Below, piece after piece: positions 8,295-18,182 of a stretch of DNA of 64,000 bases. The notes beneath the pieces were generated by a model. That model searched no databases, was not told the origin of the DNA, and saw only the letters and a program-made list of their open reading frames with translations. The number at the start of each line of letters is the position of its first letter. The stretch's first letter is position 1. The translations under genes and the position numbers were made by a program. Source of the stretch: a bacterium (GTDB lineage: Bacteria; Desulfobacterota; DSWW01); contig JANQFG010000072.1 of the NCBI GenBank assembly GCA_028277985.1, positions 1-64,000 on the forward strand, given 5' to 3'.

Positions 8295-8544
8295 TCTTTG
8301 TGTCCCCTTTTAGCCGAGAGGGCGTGAGCGGGTCAAACCAATCTGAGTCCGTTGCCCGATTTTCTCTCGCCTCTTCTTGACCCGGCCAACCGGAAGAGTC
8401 CATATTATTGGAGTCTTTTGTCGGAACATCCACGTTTCTGCGAAGATGTTCAGAGAACTGCGGTATCGGCGAATGGAACAAGGCGAAAGGTTAAAGACCC
8501 TTTCACCTTTGACCCGTGGCTGCGCCGCGTTGGGGTGCATGAGA

Positions 8545-9891
8545 ATGTCTGACCGTCCGATCTCCTCGAAACAGGAGTTGGCCCGATTCTTCCTGGACGC
8601 CTTCAAGCCCAGGGATGATTGGAGGTTGGGGATCGAGTTCGAAAAGCTCGGGGTCAACCCGTCTACGGGCAAGGCACTCCCTTTCAGCGGGCCGGGCGGC
8701 GTGGAGCAGGTCCTCTCCAGGCTGGCCGATCGATTCGGCTGGACCCCCAAACTCACCCACGGCCGATTGATGGAGCTCGAGCGGGAGGACAGCCGCATTA
8801 CCCTGGAGCCCGGCTCGCAGTTCGAATTGAGCGGCGCGCCCCACCGCACCCTCCATGAGATGGCCGCAGAGGTGACGACCCATCTCGATGAATTACGGGC
8901 CGTTTCCGATCCGGGCAAGGAGGCATGGCTTGGCGTGGGGAATCAGCCCGTGTCCGAATGGAAGGACATGGAGCTCCTGCCCAAGAGGCGATACGACATC
9001 ATGACCTCGTACCTGCCGAGCCAGGGCGAACTCAGCATGGCCATGATGCGCGAGACAGCGGCGACCCAGTTGAACCTGGACTACGAAGACGAGCAGGACG
9101 CCATGGATAAGTTCCGTCTTTCCATGGCCCTTTCCCCTCTCTTCACAGCCCTGTATGCGAACTCCTGCATCTCCGGGGGAAGACCGAACGGCTTTCTGAC
9201 CAGGCGCGCCTATATCTGGCAGCACACCGATCCTGCAAGATGCGGCTTCATCGAGAAGCTCTACCATTCGGACGCGGGTTTTTCCGACTACGTGGAGTAC
9301 GCCCTGAACGTGCCGATGCTGTTTGTGGTGCGGCAAGGCAACTGGATCGACATCGGCGGGGAGATCAACTTCCAGCAATACATGGACGCCGGCTATCAGG
9401 ACTACAGGCCAACCTGGGATGACTGGCTTCTCCATCTCTCCACGATATTCACCGAATCGAGGTTCAAGCCCTACCTGGAGGTCCGGGGGGCGGACTGCCC
9501 GCTGCCGGGCATGGAGATGACCTTCCCGGCCCTGGTCAAGGGGATCCTCTATGATGAGCAGGCCCGGAGGGAAGCCTGTGAGATCGTGAAGCCCTGGAGT
9601 ACGGTGGAGCGGCAGGCCCTCTACCTGACCATCAGTCGGAAAGGACCCGATGCGCGAATCCATGGAAGCTCGGCGAGGGAGCGAATCGTAGCGCTGGTTC
9701 GGACCAGCCTGGAGGGGCTCAAGCGTCAGAATCAGAGGAACGAGGATGGACGGGACGAATCGGTCTACCTCGAACCTCTGCTGGAGCGCCTTGAAGAAGG
9801 CCGCGACTGCCCGGCCAAAGAGATTCTCGCGCTGTGGAAGGGCCCCTGGAAAGGGAATGTCTCCCGGCTGGTCGAGTATTGCAGATTCTAG
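8545..9891 (+). CDS. gshA: Glutamate-cysteine ligase, plant/EgtA-like type
   Basis: This ATP-dependent ligase makes gamma-glutamylcysteine, the first step to glutathione-type thiols. The 448-residue product has GIEFEKLGV near the N-terminus, the substrate-site segments LEPGSQFELSGAP and MMRETAATQLNLDY, WIDIGGEINF, and EVRGADCPLPGM, all family hallmarks of the plant-type GCS2 group. The open frame begins at 8377, but residues before MSDRP lack similarity and contain repeat-derived DNA. ATG at 8545 follows a GGGGT and gives the typical length. No glutathione synthetase of the usual kind is nearby; the divergent ATP-grasp gene may take that role. Confidence 0.92.
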   Translation: MSDRPISSKQELARFFLDAFKPRDDWRLGIEFEKLGVNPSTGKALPFSGPGGVEQVLSRLADRFGWTPKLTHGRLMELEREDSRITLEPGSQFELSGAPHRTLHEMAAEVTTHLDELRAVSDPGKEAWLGVGNQPVSEWKDMELLPKRRYDIMTSYLPSQGELSMAMMRETAATQLNLDYEDEQDAMDKFRLSMALSPLFTALYANSCISGGRPNGFLTRRAYIWQHTDPARCGFIEKLYHSDAGFSDYVEYALNVPMLFVVRQGNWIDIGGEINFQQYMDAGYQDYRPTWDDWLLHLSTIFTESRFKPYLEVRGADCPLPGMEMTFPALVKGILYDEQARREACEIVKPWSTVERQALYLTISRKGPDARIHGSSARERIVALVRTSLEGLKRQNQRNEDGRDESVYLEPLLERLEEGRDCPAKEILALWKGPWKGNVSRLVEYCRF

Positions 9892-9892
9892 G

Positions 9893-9908
9893 GTGCGATC
9901 TCCCTGTC
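9893..9908. repeat. Isolated half of the GTGCGATCTCCCTGTC repeat
   Basis: Sixteen bases between two convergent stop codons match the arm of the long inverted repeat at 53074-53250. Its position directly after a stop codon is the same in both places. Confidence 0.5.
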
Positions 9909-9918
9909 AAATGAACGG

Positions 9919-11322
9919 CTATCGATTCTTCAAGATTCGCCAGAGGTTCAACGCGCTGTCTGCGGCCATTTCCGTACCGACCCCCCTACCGCCGGTATCC
10001 GCCCCCACGAGATAGAGCCCTTCCACCGGTGTCGTGTTCTCGGGCCTGTTCGTGCCGACCTGGTGGCGATTCTGTGCAACGCCGATGACCTCCCCGGTCG
10101 TGCGTCCCGAGATCTCGGCAATGTAGCGGGTATTGGTTCGTATCTTCCAAATGACGTGATCCTCGATGTCCGGAAAGAGATCCTGCATCGTGTTCTCTAT
10201 ACGGTCGAAGATACCTTCACAGATCCTGTCCGCCTCTTCCGGATTCTCCAGGCCCGGCGGGGCCAGGCACGCAGCAAGCACCAGCTGGCAGCCGGCCGGC
10301 GCCAGGGAGGGGTCGGCTGCCGACGGCACCGGGATGAAGATGGCCGCCTGCCTCTCCGCCAATTCCCGGATCGAGGTGTCAGGGTAGTAGAAGATGACGT
10401 GGGGGGATACGACTTCAGCATCGAGAGCGTATTTCACACTCACTGCCCCATAGGAAAGCCTGAGGTACTCGACATTCTTGAGATAGGTGTCGGGCACATT
10501 GTGGCGCCCCACCAGCCCTATGGTCTCCCCTATGCCGGTGTTGCTTATGATGATGTCTGCGGCGATGAACTCGTCCGCCTCGACTCCCCTGACTCGGCCT
10601 TCTTCGACCACGATGCCTTGGACCGGGGTGGAATAGCGGATTTCTCCGCCCATGTTTTCGGTTGCCTTCAGATAGGCGAGCGGGACGGCCCGCATTCCTC
10701 CGAGAGGATAGGAGAGGCTCTTCTCCCGGATGTGTGTGGACAGACAAAGAATGAACTCCCCGGCCGAGGACTGGCGCGGCCCGATGACCAGGTAGATGCC
10801 TGCGAAGGCCTCGATGAGCCTGTCGAATTGATCGTCCGAGACGAATCGTGCCACATACGCAGAGAGGGAGATGTGGTCGAGCTCGTCGAGTTCCGGGAGT
10901 GACTTCTCGCGCATGACATCTTCGACGAAGGCCCACCCGTTGGGGATCATCTCGGGAGTCACCCCCAGGTCTCGAAAGAACGCCTTCATGGTCTCTTCGT
11001 CGTCCATGTGGGTGGGCAGGGTGACGGTGCGGCCCCCCAGGCCGAACTGCACGCCTTCATCCATCGAACAGAAGCGGAGTTCCGCCCCCGCCTCTCGAGC
11101 GATCTCTCCCAGAGGGCCTCTTTCTCCCCTGGCGAGCCAGTGTACTCCTGAATCGTAGACAAAACCGTCACGGTCGAAGCTGGCGGCCTTTCCGCCCGGG
11201 AAGTCGTTTCGTTCGAGAACCAGGACGTCCGCACCCTCGGTTGCCAGGAGGGCCGCCGCTCCTGCGCCCCCGATTCCCGTTCCAACGACGACAACCTTCT
11301 TCCCTCTCAGTGTTCCGGTCAA
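9919..11322 (-). CDS. Phytoene-desaturase-like (CrtI/retinol-saturase family) FAD oxidoreductase
   Basis: The 467-residue protein starts with an FAD dinucleotide motif, GTGIGGAGAAALLATEG, followed by LERNDFPGGKAASF and YDSGVHW, the arrangement of phytoene desaturase and related amine-oxidase-fold enzymes. It ends with the second FAD motif LYLVGADTGGRGVGTEMAADS. The substrate is unknown. Its ATG overlaps the TGA of the upstream acyl-CoA ligase by 4 bases (ATGA), so the two are translationally coupled and probably act on the same acyl or polyene metabolite. No carotenoid synthesis genes are present, so a carotenoid role is not supported here. Confidence 0.85.
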   Translation of the reverse strand: MTGTLRGKKVVVVGTGIGGAGAAALLATEGADVLVLERNDFPGGKAASFDRDGFVYDSGVHWLARGERGPLGEIAREAGAELRFCSMDEGVQFGLGGRTVTLPTHMDDEETMKAFFRDLGVTPEMIPNGWAFVEDVMREKSLPELDELDHISLSAYVARFVSDDQFDRLIEAFAGIYLVIGPRQSSAGEFILCLSTHIREKSLSYPLGGMRAVPLAYLKATENMGGEIRYSTPVQGIVVEEGRVRGVEADEFIAADIIISNTGIGETIGLVGRHNVPDTYLKNVEYLRLSYGAVSVKYALDAEVVSPHVIFYYPDTSIRELAERQAAIFIPVPSAADPSLAPAGCQLVLAACLAPPGLENPEEADRICEGIFDRIENTMQDLFPDIEDHVIWKIRTNTRYIAEISGRTTGEVIGVAQNRHQVGTNRPENTTPVEGLYLVGADTGGRGVGTEMAADSALNLWRILKNR

Positions 11323-13028
11323 TGTGCACCTCTCTTGTTCCGCTCCATTTCCCTCAGCTCACGCCTCAGCACCTTGCCGACCGTCGATTTGGGCAGGGAG
11401 TCCATGAATTCGTAGGCCTTCGGAACCTTGTAGGCCGCAAGATTTTCCCTGCAGTATGTGTCGAGTTCTTCTTCCGTGAGCGTTTCCCCGGGCTTGGCGA
11501 CCACGAAGGCCTTCACGGTCTCGCCCCGGTACGCATGAGGCACGCCCACGGCGCACGCCTCCAGTACCTTCGGGTGCTCGAACAGGACCTCGTCTATGTC
11601 CCTCGGGTAGATGTTGTATCCGCCGGCGATGATCATGTCCTTCTTCCGGTCCACGATATAGACATATCCGTCATCGTCCACCTTTCCGATATCACCGGTG
11701 TGGAACCACCCGCGCCGGATCGCCTTTGCGGTCTCTTCCTGCATGTTGTAGTAGCCCTTGCACATCTGAGGGCCGCGAAAGATGATTTCCCCCTCCCGGC
11801 CCACCGGAAGCTCCGTCTCTCCCGTCTCGAGGTCTACGATCTTCATATCGGTATTCGGAAGGGGAACACCCGCGCTCCCCGGCTTGAGCACGCCCTTCCA
11901 TGGGGTCAACGTGACGAGGCCCGTGGACTCGGACAGCCCGTAGGCCTCCACCATCTGTGCTCCGGTGGCCGCTTTCAGGTCATTTATCGTTTCCAGGGCA
12001 AGGGGGGCCGCCGCACAGAAGAAGCCCTTGACAGAGGAAAGGTCGGCCTCCTTGAATTCGGGGAGACCCAGGAGCCCCACATAGATGGTCGGTACGGCGG
12101 GCACCACGGTCGGTTTGTGCTTGATCATCATTTCCATCACGGTGGGCACATCGGGTCTGGGCACAAGGATATCCGTCCAGCCCATCCTTATGGCGAAGGT
12201 CATCACCGCCGTGAAGCCGGCCAGGTGAAAGAAGGGAAAGATGGCAAGCTCCCTCTCGGGCAGATCCTTCATGTCGGAGAACCAGGCCTCCATCATCTGG
12301 TTCTTGCAGGTCACGTTCCGGTGGGTGAGAACAACCCCCTTGGATACTCCGGTGGTTCCGCCGGTGTAGGGGATCAGGGCGACGTCGTCGAGACAAGGGG
12401 GGCGACCCCCGAATTCAGCGGATGCCTTGTCCACCAAGCTGCGGAATTCATGGTAGTCCGGGGCCTCTTCGTATTTTCGATACATCTCCTTCTTCAAGAT
12501 GGGGAAGAGCTGTTTCGCCGGAAAGGGGAGGTAGTCGTTTACGTGGCAGGTGATGATCTGCTCGAGCTTCGTCTTTTCCCTGAGAGCGAGCATCCGGGGT
12601 GCGAGGAGGTCCAGGGTCACGAGGACGGTGGCACCGGAATCGTTGAGCTGAGCCTCGAGTTCCCGGTCGGTATACATGGGATTGTTCGGAACCGGAACGG
12701 CCCCTATCCTCCAGATGCCGTAGTATGCGATGACGATGTTCGGGATGTTGGGCAGCAGCAGGGCCACCTTGTCCGCTCGTTGCACCCCCAGGGCAAGCAG
12801 GGCGTTGGCAAAGCGGCTGGCGGATTGCTCCAGCTCCGCATAGGATATCTTCTTCCCCATGAAGAGGAGCGCCGTTCGCTTCGGGAATTTCCCGGCCGTT
12901 CGGGTGAGGACCTCGGGCGCGGTGATCTCCTCGAAGTCGATGGACCCGGGCACCCCGGGCGCGTAGGACTCGTGCCAAATGCGATGGCCCGGCTCGCCGG
13001 CGCCGACTCCGGTCGCATCCTGGTTCAT
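11319..13028 (-). CDS. AMP-forming long-chain acyl-CoA ligase family protein
   Basis: The 569-residue ANL-superfamily enzyme activates a carboxylic acid as acyl-adenylate and then acyl-CoA. It shows the P-loop-like YTGGTTGVSKG, the A5 motif EAYGLSEST, the A7 motif GWFHTGDIG, the A8 hinge VDRKKDMIIAGGYNIYP, and the catalytic lysine region KSTVGKVLRREL near the C-terminus. All key motifs are present, so it should be active. The substrate is probably a medium or long-chain acid, by similarity to the FadD/4CL subgroup. A good AAAGGAAAGAGGG precedes ATG at 13028, and the stop overlaps the CrtI-like gene. Confidence 0.93.
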   Translation of the reverse strand: MNQDATGVGAGEPGHRIWHESYAPGVPGSIDFEEITAPEVLTRTAGKFPKRTALLFMGKKISYAELEQSASRFANALLALGVQRADKVALLLPNIPNIVIAYYGIWRIGAVPVPNNPMYTDRELEAQLNDSGATVLVTLDLLAPRMLALREKTKLEQIITCHVNDYLPFPAKQLFPILKKEMYRKYEEAPDYHEFRSLVDKASAEFGGRPPCLDDVALIPYTGGTTGVSKGVVLTHRNVTCKNQMMEAWFSDMKDLPERELAIFPFFHLAGFTAVMTFAIRMGWTDILVPRPDVPTVMEMMIKHKPTVVPAVPTIYVGLLGLPEFKEADLSSVKGFFCAAAPLALETINDLKAATGAQMVEAYGLSESTGLVTLTPWKGVLKPGSAGVPLPNTDMKIVDLETGETELPVGREGEIIFRGPQMCKGYYNMQEETAKAIRRGWFHTGDIGKVDDDGYVYIVDRKKDMIIAGGYNIYPRDIDEVLFEHPKVLEACAVGVPHAYRGETVKAFVVAKPGETLTEEELDTYCRENLAAYKVPKAYEFMDSLPKSTVGKVLRRELREMERNKRGAH

Positions 13029-13308
13029 CCCTCTTTCCTTTCTTGCGGGGCTGCAGGATCCTGCCTATCCTATAAGGGTTTTATTCGAGTTTCTACCGAC
13101 CTCGTCTGCGTCCGCACATCTTGCGAAATTCCTCCTGCCGTGATAAAGTCCCTCTCTTTGCAAACATAGGCCATATGCTACCAGGCGAGTCCCCACCGTC
13201 TGTTCGTCATAATTCTTCACATCAAAGGGTTTTCTCGATCGAGGAACTGGGCCTAAAACCTCTACAACCCAAGTGCTTGGACAGTCCATTTAAAGGAGGA
13301 GTTTAGAG

Positions 13309-15072
13309 ATGGCGTATGATGCTGTAAAAATGAAGGATTGGCAGATCTCCGAAGAAGCGGAAAAGAACATGCCCATGCCCGAGGAGTGGAGGGAGAAACT
13401 CGGACTCGAAAAGGAAGAGATGCTCCCCATGGGCAGGCTGGCGAAGCTCGACTTCCTCAAAATCATCGATCGCCTCAAGGACAAGCCGGACGGCAAGTAC
13501 ATCGAGGTGACCGCCATTACCCCCACCCCTCTGGGTGAGGGAAAGAGCACGACTTCCTGCGGCCTCATGGAAGGCCTCGGCGCTCGAGGCGTCAACGTGG
13601 GCGGCGCCCTGCGGCAGCCTTCGGGCGGTCCCACCATGAACGTGAAGGGAACGGCCGCGGGTGGCGGAAACTCCCTGCTCATCCCCATGACCGAGTTCTC
13701 GCTGGGCTTGACCGGTGACATCAACGACATCATGAACGCTCACAACCTGGCCATGGTCGCCATGACGGCCCGGATGCAGCACGAGCGGAACTACAACGAC
13801 GAGCAGCTTGATCGGCTGACCGGTATGCGCCGACTCAACATCGATCCGACCCGCGTCGAGCTCGGATGGATCATGGATTTCTGTGCGCAGGCGCTCCGGA
13901 ACATCATCATTGGTGTCGGCGGCAGGACCGATGGGTTCACCATGCAGTCCAAGTTCGGTATCGCGGTCGGTTCCGAGCTCATGGCGATTCTGTCGATCGT
14001 CCGGGACCTTGCCGACCTGCGGGATCGCATGGACAAGATCACGGTTGCTTTCGACAAGAGCGGGAAGCCGGTGACCACGGGTGATCTCGAAGTGGGCGGC
14101 GCCATGACCGCGTTCATGAGAAACACCATCAACCCGACCCTGATGTGCACCGCAGAGTACAACCCCTGCATGGTTCACGCCGGGCCTTTCGCAAACATCG
14201 CCGTTGGACAGTCCTCCATCATCGCCGACCGCGTGGGCCTGAAGCTGTTCGACTACCACGTAACCGAGTCGGGATTCGCTGCGGACATCGGGTTCGAGAA
14301 GTTCTGGAACGTGAAGTGCAGGTTCAGCGGCCTGAAGCCCCATGTTTCCGTTCTGACCACGACCATCCGCGCACTCAAGATGCACGGCGGCGGACCGAGG
14401 GTCGTTCCGGGCATCGCGCTGCCCGAAGAGTACACCAAGGAGAATATCGAGCTGGTCGAGAAGGGCATCGAGAACATGGTCCACATGATCGGTGTGATCC
14501 GGAAAGCCGGCATCAATCCCGTTGTCTGCATCAATCGATTCTACACGGACACCGATGCCGAATGCGCCGTTGTGAAGAAGGCCGCCGAGGCGGCCGGTGC
14601 GCGCTGCGCCGAGTCCAAGCACTGGGAAAAGGGCGGCGAAGGCGCGCTCGAGTTCGCCGATGCGGTCATCGACGCATGCAAAGAGGAGAACGAGTTCAAG
14701 TTCCTGTATCCCCTCGAGATGAAGCTGCGTGACCGCGTAGCGATCATCGCCAAAGAGGTTTACGGCGCGGACGGTGTTTCCTGGAGCCCGGATGCCGAGA
14801 AGAAGGCGAAGATGCTCGAGGATGATCCCATGTACGCCGATTTCACCACCATGATGGTGAAGACGCATCTGAGCTTGAGCCACGATCCGACCCTCAAGGG
14901 CGTCCCGAAGGGATGGACCCTGCCGATTCGTGACGTTCTGATCTACTCGGGTGCCAAGTTCCTGTGCCCCTGCGCCGGAACGATCAGCCTGATGCCGGGA
15001 ACCGGCTCCAATCCGGCCTTCCGCAGAATCGATGTGGATACGAAGACCGGAAAGGTGAGCGGACTGTTCTAA
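13309..15072 (+). CDS. fhs: Formate-tetrahydrofolate ligase
   Basis: This enzyme makes 10-formyl-tetrahydrofolate from formate, ATP and THF, the first step of the methyl branch of the acetyl-CoA pathway. The 587-residue product has the P-loop TPLGEGKST, the family segments [15 protein letters not shown] and [10 protein letters not shown], the MHGGGP region and the C-terminal [15 protein letters not shown]. It is slightly longer than the usual 555-560 residues because of about 25 extra N-terminal residues. An AAAGGAGGAG ribosome site precedes ATG at 13309. It stands alone, bounded downstream by a strong terminator. With FolD and the CooC-like gene it supports an acetyl-CoA pathway lifestyle. 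Confidence 0.97.
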   Translation: MAYDAVKMKDWQISEEAEKNMPMPEEWREKLGLEKEEMLPMGRLAKLDFLKIIDRLKDKPDGKYIEVTAITPTPLGEGKSTTSCGLMEGLGARGVNVGGALRQPSGGPTMNVKGTAAGGGNSLLIPMTEFSLGLTGDINDIMNAHNLAMVAMTARMQHERNYNDEQLDRLTGMRRLNIDPTRVELGWIMDFCAQALRNIIIGVGGRTDGFTMQSKFGIAVGSELMAILSIVRDLADLRDRMDKITVAFDKSGKPVTTGDLEVGGAMTAFMRNTINPTLMCTAEYNPCMVHAGPFANIAVGQSSIIADRVGLKLFDYHVTESGFAADIGFEKFWNVKCRFSGLKPHVSVLTTTIRALKMHGGGPRVVPGIALPEEYTKENIELVEKGIENMVHMIGVIRKAGINPVVCINRFYTDTDAECAVVKKAAEAAGARCAESKHWEKGGEGALEFADAVIDACKEENEFKFLYPLEMKLRDRVAIIAKEVYGADGVSWSPDAEKKAKMLEDDPMYADFTTMMVKTHLSLSHDPTLKGVPKGWTLPIRDVLIYSGAKFLCPCAGTISLMPGTGSNPAFRRIDVDTKTGKVSGLF

Positions 15073-15097
15073 GCTTCGACATACCAGATCTTCCAAG

Positions 15098-15130
15098 AAA
15101 GGGCCTGGAGTCATCCAGGCCCTTTTTTTT
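15098..15130 (+). terminator. Intrinsic terminator of fhs
   Basis: AAAGGGCCTGG pairs with CCAGGCCCTTT around AGTCAT, and eight or more T residues follow. It is a textbook rho-independent terminator 26 bases after the fhs stop. Confidence 0.93.
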
Positions 15131-15131
15131 G

Positions 15132-15159
15132 TTGCGTACACCCTGTCCCAGTGTACAAT
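15132..15159 (+). promoter_or_regulatory. Probable sigma-70 promoter with GTACAC inverted repeat
   Basis: TTGCGT (15132-15137) and TACAAT (15154-15159) are separated by 16 bases. An inverted repeat, GTACAC-N9-GTGTAC (15136-15156), lies across the spacer and would place a bound regulator over the promoter. It precedes the first kinase of the signalling block. Confidence 0.5.
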
Positions 15160-15205
15160 TCCAGGAATGGGGGCAGGTGAGCCCCTGCAGGGAGGGCATT
15201 TCGTA

Positions 15206-18058
15206 ATGGAAACGGAAGGCATGACAAAGGCGCAATTGTCGGAGGAGCTGGCAAGGCTGCGCGAAAGGGTAGCCGACCTCGAGAGAGCCGAAGAGGACCG
15301 CCGCAGGGGACAGAATCTCTCGGAAAAAACCCTCGAGCTCATCGAATTCATAACCAGGGCGCAGGGTCTCTGCATCTCCGGGATGAACAGACATGCCCTC
15401 TTCGAAGAAATGCTGCAAGGGCTGCTATCGCTTACCGAGAGCGAATTCGGCTACATAGGGGAGGTCTTCTACACCGACGAGGGAGAATGCTATCAGCGGT
15501 CAAGGGCCATCAGCAATATCGCCTGGGACGATGAAAGTCGAAGGTTCTATCGAGACAACTGGCAAGACGGTCTGAAGTTCGAAGGGAACAGAAGCCTTCA
15601 TGGGGAAATCCTGCGCACGGGGGAGCCTGTGCTGACCAACGATCCAGAGGTCGACCCAAGGCAAGGCGGCAAACTTCCCGGGGGGCACCCTCCGATTCGA
15701 TCCTTCCTGGGACTTCCGATCTGGCTGGGGGGGGAGCTCGTGGGAACGGCCGGCATCGCCAACCGGCAGGGAGGCTACGACCCGGATATTATCGAATTCC
15801 TGGAACCCTTCCTGAAGATGTGCGGCGTGGTGATCCAGTCGTATCGTTCCGAGGAGATGCGAGAGACAGCGGAGAAGGAATTCAGGGATAGCGAGAAGAA
15901 GGCACGCGCGCTCCTGAACGCCTCGGCAGAGACCATGCTTCTTGTCGACCGGGCAGGAAGGATACTCGATCTGAATACAACCGCATCGAAGAGAATCGCC
16001 GGAGAGGGGGCTGACCTGATCGGGAAGAATGTCCGCGAGCTGTTTTCCGAGGAGGTGCACGATAGGAGAAGGGCAGAAGGGGAAGTGGTTCATCGAACCA
16101 AGAAGCCGGTCCGGTTCGAGGACCAAAGGGACGGAAGAATCTTGGACAACACGTTCTACCCCATCTTCGACGCAGAGGGAGAGGTCTCCCATATCGCGGT
16201 CTACAGCAAGGACGTGACAGAAGAACGGTTGACGCAAATCGCGCAAAGAGAGAACGAAGCCGCACTGCGGCAGAGTGAGGAGAGATTTCGATCCCTTGCA
16301 GAGCACGCTCCCGACTATGTCGTCCTTGTGGATCGCTCAGGAAAGATCCTCTTCGTGAATCGCACCTATGGGGGCGTGCCCAAGGAGGAGGTGATCGGCT
16401 CTTCCATGTATGACTGGGTGCCCAGGATATTCAGAGAAGATTTCATAACTCTAACGAAAAGAGCCTTTCAGTCCGGCGATACGGGATTCCTGGAGTATTG
16501 GAACAGGACTCGAGCAGGACAAACGGTCTGGCATGAGTTACATATCGGACCCGTGGGCACCGGCGATCCGTCGGAGACTGCGATTCTCATCATCCGTGAC
16601 GTGGGCGAGAGAAGGCGCGCTGAGCAGGCCCTTCTTCGTGCCAAGACGGAGTGGGAGAGAACGTTTGATACAGTGCCGGATCTCATCATGATCGTGGACA
16701 CCGAGTACCGTATCGTTCGGGTCAACAGGGCGATGGCGGACAAGCTCGGGATGACACCGCACGAGATCGTCGGGTGTCGCTGCTATGAGCTGATTCACGG
16801 AACCAAGGAGCCGATTGCCGCCTGCGGACACAGGACCCTGATGGACGACGGAAAGAGGTATACCCAGGATTTCTACGAGGACCGGCTCGGCGCCTGGCTG
16901 CATCTGAGCGTTTCTCCGCTCCTTGACGATGAAGGCCGAGTGGTCGGCAGCGTTCACGTGGCAAGCGACATCACCCGGACGAGGCTGGCCGCTGAAGCGC
17001 TGCGCGAGAGTGAGTCGAAGTTTCGTCTTCTGGCGGAACACATCGAAGATGTCTTCTGGATGAGCACGCCGGGCATTGGAGAGACGATCTATGTAAGCCC
17101 TGCCTACGAGAAGATATGGGGCCGCACCCGGGACAGCCTCTACGAAGAGCCCAAATCCTTTATGGAGGCGATTCACCCCGAGGATCTGGATAGGGTTCGA
17201 GAACAAGTGGCCGAGCACGCCTTTGGGTCCTATCATGCTCAGTACCGCATCATCCAGCCCGACGGGTCGATCCGATGGATCCTGGATCGGGGCTTCCCCA
17301 TCCGGGATGAGAAAGGGGATCTCGTGCGGATGTGCGGGCTGGCCACCGACATTACCGAACGGCACGATAGAGAGGAGGCGCTCGAGCGTTCCCAGAAGCA
17401 GCTCAGGGCGCTCGCCACCGAACTGGCAAGAACCGAAGAGAGCGAGCGCAAGAGGCTCGCCGGGGAGCTCCACGATCAGGTCGGCCAGTCTCTGACCGCC
17501 CTGGGTATCAATCTGGGCTTTGTGCGAAGCCAGCTCTCCGACAAGGTGGAGGAGCGGACGATCCAGAGACTGGACGATGCCCTCGATCTAGTGGAACAGA
17601 CCTCGGAAAGCATTCGGGACGTGATGATGGATCTCCGTCCCACGCTCCTGGACGACTACGGGTTGATGGCCGCCCTTCGCTGGTATGCAGAGCATTTCTC
17701 CCGGCGAACAGGCATTCCCGTGGACGTGATAGCCGAAGGAGAAATCGCTAGGCTGGACGGAGAGAGCGAGACAGGGCTCTTCCGAATCGCCAGGGAAGCC
17801 CTTACGAATGTGGCCAAACATGCCCATGCGTCAAGAGTCACAGTGAGAACGGAGGAGACGAATGATCTGCTCCGTATGACCGTGATCGATGATGGACAGG
17901 GGTTCGATCCTGGGAGCCGGGAAACCGGACATGGCAAAGAAGGCTGGGGCCTGCTCACCATGGGGGAGCGGATGCACAGAATGGGGGGTCGTTTGCAGGT
18001 GGAGTCGGCCTCTGGCGGAGGCACACGCGTGTGCGCTGAGGTCCGGCGAAACGGGTGA
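15206..18058 (+). CDS. GAF/multi-PAS sensor histidine kinase, NarL-partner (HisKA_3) type
   Basis: The 950-residue cytoplasmic kinase has an N-terminal coiled coil, a GAF domain at about residues 40-205, four PAS domains at about 220-740, a HisKA_3 dimerisation domain with the phospho-acceptor His756 (GELHDQVGQSLTAL), and a C-terminal HATPase domain (EALTNVAKHA, DDGQGFD). The third PAS carries a CRCYELIHGTKEP...CGH cysteine-histidine motif often seen in PAS domains with a bound metal or heme; the ligand is unknown. No membrane segment is evident. ATG at 15206 was chosen over 15167 because GGGAGG lies 10 bases upstream. The LuxR-type regulator at 18183 is its likely partner. Confidence 0.92.
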   Translation: METEGMTKAQLSEELARLRERVADLERAEEDRRRGQNLSEKTLELIEFITRAQGLCISGMNRHALFEEMLQGLLSLTESEFGYIGEVFYTDEGECYQRSRAISNIAWDDESRRFYRDNWQDGLKFEGNRSLHGEILRTGEPVLTNDPEVDPRQGGKLPGGHPPIRSFLGLPIWLGGELVGTAGIANRQGGYDPDIIEFLEPFLKMCGVVIQSYRSEEMRETAEKEFRDSEKKARALLNASAETMLLVDRAGRILDLNTTASKRIAGEGADLIGKNVRELFSEEVHDRRRAEGEVVHRTKKPVRFEDQRDGRILDNTFYPIFDAEGEVSHIAVYSKDVTEERLTQIAQRENEAALRQSEERFRSLAEHAPDYVVLVDRSGKILFVNRTYGGVPKEEVIGSSMYDWVPRIFREDFITLTKRAFQSGDTGFLEYWNRTRAGQTVWHELHIGPVGTGDPSETAILIIRDVGERRRAEQALLRAKTEWERTFDTVPDLIMIVDTEYRIVRVNRAMADKLGMTPHEIVGCRCYELIHGTKEPIAACGHRTLMDDGKRYTQDFYEDRLGAWLHLSVSPLLDDEGRVVGSVHVASDITRTRLAAEALRESESKFRLLAEHIEDVFWMSTPGIGETIYVSPAYEKIWGRTRDSLYEEPKSFMEAIHPEDLDRVREQVAEHAFGSYHAQYRIIQPDGSIRWILDRGFPIRDEKGDLVRMCGLATDITERHDREEALERSQKQLRALATELARTEESERKRLAGELHDQVGQSLTALGINLGFVRSQLSDKVEERTIQRLDDALDLVEQTSESIRDVMMDLRPTLLDDYGLMAALRWYAEHFSRRTGIPVDVIAEGEIARLDGESETGLFRIAREALTNVAKHAHASRVTVRTEETNDLLRMTVIDDGQGFDPGSRETGHGKEGWGLLTMGERMHRMGGRLQVESASGGGTRVCAEVRRNG

Positions 18059-18182
18059 AGTATCCCCGGTTCGAGGGGACGCGACAGGTGCAGAAAGTGG
18101 TAGACGGTCCCTGCCGGCCAGGGCTAGAATGAGGAGTGAATAAGAGAAAGCATGCGGACCTCTATGGCGACGAGGTGAAGGG

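Larger units (their letters stand above)
8072..8544. other. Divergent promoter region filled with inverted repeats
   Basis: The 470-base gap between the ATP-grasp gene and the glutamate-cysteine ligase gene holds a 12-bp inverted repeat (8105-8149), a large GTGGCGAGTGGC-type hairpin (8174-8294) and an AAAGGTTAAAGACCC/CCTTTGACCC segment (about 8487-8515). No gene is visible; the frame from 8377 is the open upstream extension of the ligase gene. Confidence 0.55.

Noticed and set aside
11241..13169. 642-codon open frame on the plus strand
   Set aside because: It is antisense to the acyl-CoA ligase, whose motifs are complete.
13303..15375. 690-codon open frame on the minus strand
   Set aside because: It is antisense to fhs and crosses its terminator; a GC-rich shadow frame.
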